Below, piece after piece: positions 1 to 6,108 of a DNA stretch of 13,706 nt. The position numbers and the translations under genes are program-made. The notes under the pieces were generated by a model. It was given only the letters and a program-made list of their open reading frames with translations. It made no database searches and was not told the origin of the DNA. Source of the stretch: an uncultured Oscillospiraceae bacterium. GTDB lineage: Bacteria; Bacillota; Clostridia; Oscillospirales; Oscillospiraceae. The stretch is from positions 1 through 13,706 of the forward strand of contig CAJUPG010000057.1 of the NCBI GenBank assembly GCA_910588455.1, written 5' to 3'. Numbering within the stretch: position 1 is the first letter of the stretch; each line of letters starts with the position of its first letter.

Positions 1-2
1 TC

Positions 3-184
3 TATCTGGAAGCCTTGGATAGAGATGTAAAGAAGCCAAACGAGAATCCGAGCGTCGGGGCTGATCCTCTGCCTTAGTCGCTGACTATACGCTCTATCTT
101 CCGGACAAAAAAGTCCTTCAGTACAAACTGCGTGAATTGGCAGAGATCGTTTGGGACACCAAAAATCAGGATGATTTGGAGTAG
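3..184 (+). pseudogene. Decayed 3' remnant of a DUF1016/YhcG-type PD-(D/E)XK nuclease gene
   Basis: Two reading frames give pieces that match the C-terminal part of DUF1016 (YhcG-like, PD-(D/E)XK nuclease fold) proteins as I remember them. The frame from base 3 reads YLEALDRDVKKPNENPSVG and soon hits a stop at 75-77. Reading one base later continues as LILC, the expected family continuation. From base 80 a different frame reads ADYTLYLPDKK and ends at a stop at 182-184. The family normally has about 20 residues between LILC and the ADY..LPDK block, and these are mostly missing. The copy therefore has at least one frameshift and an internal deletion, and the 5' part lies outside the window. 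It is probably non-functional. Family members are often strain-variable and linked to mobile or restriction loci, so this may be a scar of lost accessory DNA. Family assignment is from motif memory only. Confidence 0.6.
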
Positions 185-240
185 CCGCTATTTGTGAAAA
201 TTGACTTAGGGTGGCCTTTGCTAAGGCTGAAGCATTAACT

Positions 241-270
241 GCGGCCTGTATAAAAATCGATTTTGGCCGC
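241..270. repeat. Palindromic hairpin element
   Basis: GCGGCC (241-246) pairs with GGCCGC (265-270), and the 12-bp perfect palindrome AAAATCGATTTT (253-264) lies inside, directly against the right arm. Folded as RNA it gives a GC stem, a six-base bulge (TGTATA) on the left, then an AAAA/TTTT stem with a TCGA loop. No T-run follows, so it is not a classical terminator by itself. It sits nine bases before the stronger hairpin at 279-316. The function is unknown; it could be a relic of the decayed upstream gene's 3' end or a small dispersed palindromic repeat. Confidence 0.4.
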
Positions 271-278
271 TTATTGCA

Positions 279-316
279 CGCCGGAGCAAGGTTTGCTTTG
301 CTCCGGCGATTTTTTT
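279..316 (+). terminator. Rho-independent terminator
   Basis: An 11-bp perfect GC-rich stem, CGCCGGAGCAA (279-289) and TTGCTCCGGCG (298-308), with an eight-base loop is followed by a run of seven T (310-316). This is a standard intrinsic terminator. It lies after the decayed nuclease remnant and before the promoter of the signalling genes, so it insulates the two. Confidence 0.85.
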
Positions 317-356
317 GCTTTACAGCTTCTGGAAAGTCGTTGACAGAAATATGGGC

Positions 357-385
357 TTGATTTTCTGGAAATTTTATTTTAAAAT
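357..385 (+). promoter_or_regulatory. Probable sigma-A promoter of the signalling/lacZ gene run
   Basis: TTGATT (357-362) and TAAAAT (380-385) are separated by exactly 17 bp. They match the -35 and -10 consensus at 4/6 and 5/6 positions. Transcription would begin near 392, giving a leader of about 45 nt before the receiver gene at 437, whose ribosome site GGGAGG is at 424-429. A consensus TTGACA at 340-345 and another at 390-395 have no -10 at a workable distance, so this pair is preferred. The assignment is by inspection only. Confidence 0.5.
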
Positions 386-410
386 GCCTTTGACAGAGTC
401 TGGCAAAGGC
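386..410. promoter_or_regulatory. Operator-like 25-bp dyad at the transcription start
   Basis: The two halves GCCTTTG (386-392) and CAAAGGC (404-410) are perfect inverted repeats. Between them lie CAGA (394-397) and TCTG (399-402), also inverted. Eleven of twelve symmetric positions match about a central G at 398. The element begins directly after the -10 hexamer and covers the predicted start site, the usual place for a repressor operator. It could instead fold as a leader hairpin ahead of the ribosome site. No T-run follows, so a terminator is unlikely. No regulator gene is seen in the window. Confidence 0.5.
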
Positions 411-436
411 ACAGACAAAAACAGGGAGGCAGTAAT

Positions 437-799
437 ATGCAGAAACGTATTTTAGTGGTAGACGACGACACAATGAATCTCCTGCGTACCAAGATGATCT
501 TGGTGAAGGAATACATCGTATTTACCGCGGACTCCGGAATCAAGGCGCTGGAGAAGCTGAAAGCCGAGCCGGTGGACCTGGTACTTTTGGACATTGAGAT
601 GCCGCAGATGAACGGAATGGAAACCTTTGAGCGCATGAAGGATTTTGTCCCTGACGTGCCGGTGATTTTTCTCACGGCTTCGGGGTTGGAGGATGACGTG
701 GTCAGCGCAATCCGCCTGGGCGCGGTGGACTATCTGAAAAAGCCCTTCGAACCCCACGAGCTGTTGAAGCGGGTTGCCCAGAAGTTTGAGAAAAAATGA
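437..799 (+). CDS. Stand-alone response regulator receiver protein (CheY-like)
   Basis: A 120-residue protein that is a single receiver domain with no output domain. The acidic pocket is D9-D10, the phospho-acceptor D52 (LLDIEMP), the switch threonine T80 (FLTAS) and the lysine K102 (KKPF), so all catalytic positions are present and it should be phosphorylated in the cytoplasm. It would either shuttle phosphate between histidine and Hpt domains or act by protein contact. The start is well supported by GGGAGG seven bases upstream. Its last codons overlap the next gene by four bases (ATGA at 796-799), which implies translational coupling and a shared pathway with the hybrid kinase that follows. 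A partner receiver for that kinase's Hpt domain is the simplest reading, but this is inference from gene order. Confidence 0.9.
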   Translation: MQKRILVVDDDTMNLLRTKMILVKEYIVFTADSGIKALEKLKAEPVDLVLLDIEMPQMNGMETFERMKDFVPDVPVIFLTASGLEDDVVSAIRLGAVDYLKKPFEPHELLKRVAQKFEKK

Positions 800-3375
800 G
801 AATAGAGGAACAAACAAGCAGACATCTGCTGCTGGCTGTGGTCAATACAGTGTTCAGCGGGGCGCTGTGTTTGATTGTATCCGCTATGGCCTGGGAACTC
901 TGGGCGCTTCCCCTGACGGCAGCAGGGTGTTTCAGCGTATGGGTTCTGCACATTGCAAGAATCGGTACTGATACGTTTTATGAAAATCTGTGCACCGGGT
1001 TGATTCTGGTCGGCTTCTTTTTCTTTGGCGTGCATAAAGAGGTCCTCTTCGACATTCCCGCTGTGTCCTGTATTATTGTTCTTGCCCTGTTTATGTTGAA
1101 TAAAAAATGGATTCTGCGCATGGTCGAGGCACTGTATGTTCTGGTGCTGCTGTACCATGGGCTGATTCTTCATACCATTTCCCACAATATGGATACCACG
1201 TCCCTTTTTCGTCTGGGACTGGGCGCGGTTGTCACCTTTGGAGGAACAGCTCTGGCGGGATATTGCATCAACCGGCGCAGCGCCCAGCGGGCGTGGTATA
1301 ACAGAGTATTTGCCGAACTGGAGACCGTGGGAAAGCAGAACGCCGGTTTTTTGTCCAACGTATCCCACGAGTTGCGTACGCCCATCAACATGGTAATCGG
1401 CATCAGTGAGGTTGCCCTTGGAAAAGAACTGCCCCCCGAGATCCGGGAGGATATGACCTCCATAAAGCTGGCGGGAAAACGCCTGTCCAACCAGATCAAT
1501 AATATGCTGGACTACACGGAAATCGTGGAGGGCACCCTGTCCCCCGCCAAGGAAGTTTACATGATTACCTCCGTGCTGAATGACGTCATCACCATGACCG
1601 CCCTCCAGAGCAACCGGCAGCACCTGGAGCTGGTGTTTGACATCAACCCCAAAATCCCCGCGTCCCTGATTGGAGACGCGGAGAAAATATCCCATGTACT
1701 CAAGATTCTGGTGGAAAACGCCATTAAATTCACCGAAGAGGGGGGCGTAAACGTCCGGATTGATTACCGGCAGGAGCAGTATGGGGTCAATCTGATTATC
1801 GCCATCCACGATACCGGGATCGGCATGACCGATTCCCAGCTTGTACAGATGTATAACGAGTTCTATCAGGCGGACTCGGGCAGCAGCCGCATTGCCGGCG
1901 GACTGGGACTGGGCCTCCCCATCGCCCGGGGACTGCTCAATGCCATGGGCGGTTTTATTCATTTTGACAGCCATGGACAGCAGGGCCTGCACGCCCATAT
2001 CGCAATCCCCCAGGGGGTGGAGGACGACCGGCCGTGTATCACGCTCAACCACCCGGACCAGTTGTGTATCGCCTGTTATTTCAAACCGGAAAAGTATACC
2101 TGCGACGAGGTGCGGGGCTACTACGACGGCTTGATTCAGAGCCTGATGAATGGCCTTGGCATTGAGGGGTATCAGGCCCATAACTTTGAAGGCTTCCTTA
2201 AATTGCAGCGCAGCCATACCCTTACCCACGCCTTCATTACGCAGTCGGAATATGAGGAAAACCGCACTTACTACGAGAACCTGGCCGAAAGCCTGCGGGT
2301 GGTCGTCATTGCGGACCGGGAGTACGCCCTGCCCGACGGCAGCCGCCTGCTGGTGATACATAAGCCCTTCTCCGCCCTTTCCGTGGCGAATCTGCTCAAT
2401 GGGGAAATGGGTGAGCGGGGCTTTGCCGAGGACCAGGCGGCGGGTCGAAAGCCCTTTACCTGCGTAGGTGTGCGGGCCTTGGCGGTGGACGACGAGGAAA
2501 TGAACCTTGTGGTGGCCAAGGGCGTTCTGGGCAGTTATGGCATCGAGGTGGATACCTGCCTGAGCGGCCGGGAGGCGGTGGCTCAGTGCAGCAATACGCC
2601 CTATAACATTATCTTCCTGGATCACATGATGCCGGGCTTTGACGGGGTGGAAACCCTGAAAAAAATCCACGAGCTCCCCAATGGGATGTATCAGGATACA
2701 CCGGTGATTGCGTTGACCGCAAACACGGTCAGCGGAGCGCGGGAGATGTTCCGCAGCGAGGGATTTACGGAATTTGTGCCCAAACCCATTGAGCGGACCG
2801 TTTTGGAGCGGGTACTGCGCAAGGTGCTGCCCAAAAACTGCATTCAGTACACCGCAAAGCCTCCGGAGCATACCCCCCCTGTGGAAAATGCGGCGCAGGA
2901 GGAGAAAGCGGCATCCGCGCCTCCCGCTCCGGGGTCCAAAACGCCCGCGCCGAAACAGAAGACAGTACCAGAGCCTCCCCCGCCGGAGCCGGAGGGCCCC
3001 GCGCCGCAGTCAGAGGAGCCGGCCCTTCCCTATGAGCGGCTCAAAAAGGCCGGCGTGGATACGGAAATCGGACTGAATTACTGCGGCGGGGAAGAGAATT
3101 TTTACCGGGAAATGCTGCGGCTTTTCGCCTCTCTGGGGGTGGAGAAGCAGGCGGAGCTTGTCTCCCTGTATGAGAGCGCCAACTGGGCGGACTACGCGGT
3201 CAAGGTCCATGCGTTGAAGAGCACGGCCCTTACCATCGGCGCCGAAGCCCTCTCCGCCCAGGCCAAGGACCTGGAGATGGCGGGAAAAAGAGGCGACGCA
3301 GACTTCATCCGCGCCCATCACCTGCCGCTGCTGCGGGCTTATGAGGCGCTTTGCAGACAGTTTGCCGGCATATAA
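796..3375 (+). CDS. Membrane hybrid sensor histidine kinase with degenerate receiver, receiver and Hpt domains
   Basis: 859 residues. About six hydrophobic segments (residues 11-157) form a membrane sensor without a large extracellular loop. The HisKA box follows, with the phospho-histidine H191 (SHELRTP). The ATPase domain shows N308 (VENAIKF), D339 (DTGIGM) and the glycine-rich GGLGLGLP from 368. Residues about 412-545 look like a receiver that has lost its acidic residues but keeps a KPF-type motif at K523. A true receiver comes next, with D565-D566, phospho-acceptor D609 (LDHMMP) and KPI. A proline-rich, alanine-rich linker (about 685-745) leads to a C-terminal Hpt domain with H805 (VHALKST). 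The order predicts phosphate flow H191, D609, H805 and then an outside receiver, plausibly the coupled upstream gene. The start overlaps the previous stop. The signal sensed is unknown. Confidence 0.93.
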   Translation: MRIEEQTSRHLLLAVVNTVFSGALCLIVSAMAWELWALPLTAAGCFSVWVLHIARIGTDTFYENLCTGLILVGFFFFGVHKEVLFDIPAVSCIIVLALFMLNKKWILRMVEALYVLVLLYHGLILHTISHNMDTTSLFRLGLGAVVTFGGTALAGYCINRRSAQRAWYNRVFAELETVGKQNAGFLSNVSHELRTPINMVIGISEVALGKELPPEIREDMTSIKLAGKRLSNQINNMLDYTEIVEGTLSPAKEVYMITSVLNDVITMTALQSNRQHLELVFDINPKIPASLIGDAEKISHVLKILVENAIKFTEEGGVNVRIDYRQEQYGVNLIIAIHDTGIGMTDSQLVQMYNEFYQADSGSSRIAGGLGLGLPIARGLLNAMGGFIHFDSHGQQGLHAHIAIPQGVEDDRPCITLNHPDQLCIACYFKPEKYTCDEVRGYYDGLIQSLMNGLGIEGYQAHNFEGFLKLQRSHTLTHAFITQSEYEENRTYYENLAESLRVVVIADREYALPDGSRLLVIHKPFSALSVANLLNGEMGERGFAEDQAAGRKPFTCVGVRALAVDDEEMNLVVAKGVLGSYGIEVDTCLSGREAVAQCSNTPYNIIFLDHMMPGFDGVETLKKIHELPNGMYQDTPVIALTANTVSGAREMFRSEGFTEFVPKPIERTVLERVLRKVLPKNCIQYTAKPPEHTPPVENAAQEEKAASAPPAPGSKTPAPKQKTVPEPPPPEPEGPAPQSEEPALPYERLKKAGVDTEIGLNYCGGEENFYREMLRLFASLGVEKQAELVSLYESANWADYAVKVHALKSTALTIGAEALSAQAKDLEMAGKRGDADFIRAHHLPLLRAYEALCRQFAGI

Positions 3376-3402
3376 TATTTTGAAGCCGCCGGGTTTGGAG
3401 GG

Positions 3403-6099
3403 GTGAGAGACGGCGTGATTAAAAAATGGTTCAATATTATTACCGACCACAGGATCAGCCTGCGGGAGCGTATGTTTCGGCTCGTGACAGGCATCTGCAT
3501 GATTGCCATCGCATTTACCCTGCCTATGGGCAGGAGCATTTGGAATATCCTGATGCTCCTGGCAAGCCTTGTTGTGATCACGGTCATTGTCAAAATCAGT
3601 ATCCGGAAGCAGTGCGTCCACGCAGGGGCTACTGCGATTGCAACGCTACTGCTTATGCTGTTTCCGGTTACCTTTTTTTCCGCAGGCGGATTTTACAGCG
3701 GCGTTCCGGAGTGGTTCGTGCTCTGCTTTCTTTACATCTGCATTACCCTACGGGGAAAGCGCAGGACTGTGTTTTTCGGACTGTGTACTGCGGAGACATT
3801 GCTTTGCTACGGCACCGCCTTTTATTTTCCGGAAATCGCCGCGACGGCGCACCGGCAGAACGCCCTGTTTGATTCCGCGTTCTCCATGATTATGGTCGGG
3901 CTGCTCACCAGCACCCTGCTCATGTTCCTCAATCAGATGTATGAGGAGGAGAACGCCCTGTCCCAGCGCCAGAAAAAGGAAATTGAGGAGCTGAACCGGG
4001 CGGAGAACAACTTTTTTTCCAGCATGAGCCACGAGATCCGCACCCCCATCAATACGATTATCGGCCTGAACGAGATCATTCTGCGGGGGGACATTCCAGA
4101 GGATGTGGCGGAAAACGCGCGGAACATTCAGGGGGCCAGTAAGCTCCTGCTTACGCTGATTAACGACATTTTGGACATCTCCAAAATCAAGTCCGGCAAG
4201 ATGGAGATTGTCAGCGTCTCGTATGAGACAGGGGCGCTTTTCTCGGAAATTGTCAACATGATCTGGATAAAGGCCAAGGAAAAGGGCCTGGAGTTCAAGC
4301 TCCAGGTGGACCCGTCCATCCCCAGTATGCTCTGCGGGGATGAGGTGCGCATCAAACAGATTTTGATCAACCTGCTGAACAACGCTGTGAAATATACCAG
4401 TGAGGGTTCCGTCACCCTCGCGGTCCGGTGCGAGCGCCAGTCGCTGAACCGGGTGCGGGTCTGGTACTCGGTGGAGGACACCGGACTGGGGGTCAAAAAG
4501 GAGAATATCCCCTATATTTTCAACGCATTCCAACGGGTGGATGAGGAGCGCAACCGCTATATTGAGGGCACCGGCCTGGGCCTGAGCATCGTGCAGCAGC
4601 TGGTAACGCTGATGGGCGGCGAAATCAGCGTCAACAGCATTTACACCAAGGGCTCCAAATTCATTGTCTCCCTTGAGCAGGACATTGTGGATGAAAAGGA
4701 GCTGGGGACCTTTACGCTGGCCTCCCGGTCCAGGAACCGGGACGGGGAGCCCTATCAGCAGAGCTTTGAAGCGCCGGACGCCCATATCCTGGTGGTGGAC
4801 GACAACGATATGAATCTGATGGTGGTCCGCAAGCTGCTTGCTGAGACCAAAATTCAGATTGACACCGCCGCAAGCGGGGCAGAATGCCTGCGCCTGACCC
4901 AAAACCACCACTATGACTGCATTCTCATGGACCATATGATGCCGGAGATGGACGGGATCGAGTGCCTTCACGCCCTGCGGGTCCAGCCGGGAGGGCTGTG
5001 CCAGACCGCGCCCGTGGTGGCCCTTACCGCCAACGCGGGCAGCGACAATCAGCTGCTCTACCGTAAGGAGGGCTTCAGCGGCTATCTGGCCAAGCCGGTG
5101 AGCGGGGCGCTGCTGGAGGCGGCTGTGCTGAGCATTCTGCCCAAGGAACTGGTCCGGCGCAACGAAGAGGTCAAGCAGTCGGACATTGACAAGGACATTC
5201 TGATATTCGAGCAGGTCAAGCGGCGCTCCCTCCTGATTACCACAGACAGCGTGTGCGACCTGCCGGAATCTCTTCGGAAGGAATGCGGTATCCCCGTATG
5301 CCCCTACTATGTCTGCACCGACGAAGGGCGTTTTCTGGATGAGGAGGAGCTGAAAACGGATGAGTTGCTCATGCACATCGCCAGCGGGCGCAAGGGCTAT
5401 TCCCAGCCCCCCGGGGTGGAGGATTATGAACGGTTTTTCGCGGAAAAGCTGACGGAGGCCCAAAATGTCATTCACATCACTATGGCAAAGCACGTAAGCG
5501 AAGGCTACGCAAACGCCTGCGAAGCGGCAAAATCCTTTGAAAACGTCACGGTACTCGACTCCGGGCACCTCTCCAGCAGCATGGGGCTGGTGGTGCTGTA
5601 TGCGGCGGCCCTAGCGGAGCACCATGTTCCGCGCACAGAAATTGTGACGGCGGTCCAGCGGATCGAGCGGTTTATTTCCTCTGCGTTCATTATTGACAGC
5701 ACCCATATGATGTGCCAGGCCGGCCGGATTTCAAAACGAATTCAGATCCTGTGCGACGCGCTGCTGCTGCATCCGGTCCTTGTGCTCCGGCGGAGCAAAA
5801 TGGTGGTTGGCAGCATGGAAATGGGCAGCTTTTCCCATATGGCAAAAAAATATGTGAAAAAGACCCTTCAGGACAGCAGGAATATTGACCGGCGGATCTT
5901 ATTCATTACATATTCCGGGATGGATGAGGAAAAGCTCCAATATATTCAAAATCTGGTGCAGCAGGTCTGTCCCTTTGAACGGGTCTATCTGCAAAAAGCA
6001 TCCTCGGCCATTGCCAGCAACTGCGGCCCCGGCTCCTTCGGTCTTCTGTTCATGCGAAAGGACGATTCGGCGGCCTACACCACATGGCAGGAGCAGTAG
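3403..6099 (+). CDS. Membrane hybrid histidine kinase-receiver fused to a C-terminal DegV (fatty-acid-binding) domain
   Basis: 898 residues from GTG 3403. GTG 3415 is an alternative and has more natural spacing from the GGAGGGG at 3397-3403. Six hydrophobic segments (about 26-179) and a short charged helix (180-205) precede the HisKA box with H210 (SHEIRTP). The ATPase domain shows N327, D359 (DTGLGV) and GTGLGLSIV from about 389. The receiver has D466-D467, phospho-acceptor D510 (MDHMMP) and K564. From about 610 to the end lies a full DegV/FakB-like domain: TTDSVCDLP (D615), YSQPPG (S667), LDSGHLSSSMG, AGRIS (from about 773) and CGPGSFG near the end. DegV proteins bind a fatty acid and normally stand alone. 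Here the domain may make the kinase responsive to lipids or be its output. Some usual DegV residues are changed (YSQPP for TSQPS, SEGY for SGTY, N873 for the His before GPG). There is no Hpt and no DNA-binding domain. Confidence 0.92.
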   Translation: MRDGVIKKWFNIITDHRISLRERMFRLVTGICMIAIAFTLPMGRSIWNILMLLASLVVITVIVKISIRKQCVHAGATAIATLLLMLFPVTFFSAGGFYSGVPEWFVLCFLYICITLRGKRRTVFFGLCTAETLLCYGTAFYFPEIAATAHRQNALFDSAFSMIMVGLLTSTLLMFLNQMYEEENALSQRQKKEIEELNRAENNFFSSMSHEIRTPINTIIGLNEIILRGDIPEDVAENARNIQGASKLLLTLINDILDISKIKSGKMEIVSVSYETGALFSEIVNMIWIKAKEKGLEFKLQVDPSIPSMLCGDEVRIKQILINLLNNAVKYTSEGSVTLAVRCERQSLNRVRVWYSVEDTGLGVKKENIPYIFNAFQRVDEERNRYIEGTGLGLSIVQQLVTLMGGEISVNSIYTKGSKFIVSLEQDIVDEKELGTFTLASRSRNRDGEPYQQSFEAPDAHILVVDDNDMNLMVVRKLLAETKIQIDTAASGAECLRLTQNHHYDCILMDHMMPEMDGIECLHALRVQPGGLCQTAPVVALTANAGSDNQLLYRKEGFSGYLAKPVSGALLEAAVLSILPKELVRRNEEVKQSDIDKDILIFEQVKRRSLLITTDSVCDLPESLRKECGIPVCPYYVCTDEGRFLDEEELKTDELLMHIASGRKGYSQPPGVEDYERFFAEKLTEAQNVIHITMAKHVSEGYANACEAAKSFENVTVLDSGHLSSSMGLVVLYAAALAEHHVPRTEIVTAVQRIERFISSAFIIDSTHMMCQAGRISKRIQILCDALLLHPVLVLRRSKMVVGSMEMGSFSHMAKKYVKKTLQDSRNIDRRILFITYSGMDEEKLQYIQNLVQQVCPFERVYLQKASSAIASNCGPGSFGLLFMRKDDSAAYTTWQEQ

Positions 6100-6108
6100 G
6101 GAGACATT

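Noticed and set aside
340..345. TTGACA as the -35 box of the receiver gene promoter
   Set aside because: No -10-like hexamer occurs 16-18 bp downstream (363-368 reads TTCTGG); TTGATT with TAAAAT at 17 bp is better.
730..2871. 713-codon open frame on the minus strand across the first hybrid kinase gene
   Set aside because: The plus strand encodes a kinase with every expected motif; the antisense product is rich in His, Gln and Gly with no recognisable domain, a usual shadow in GC-rich coding DNA.
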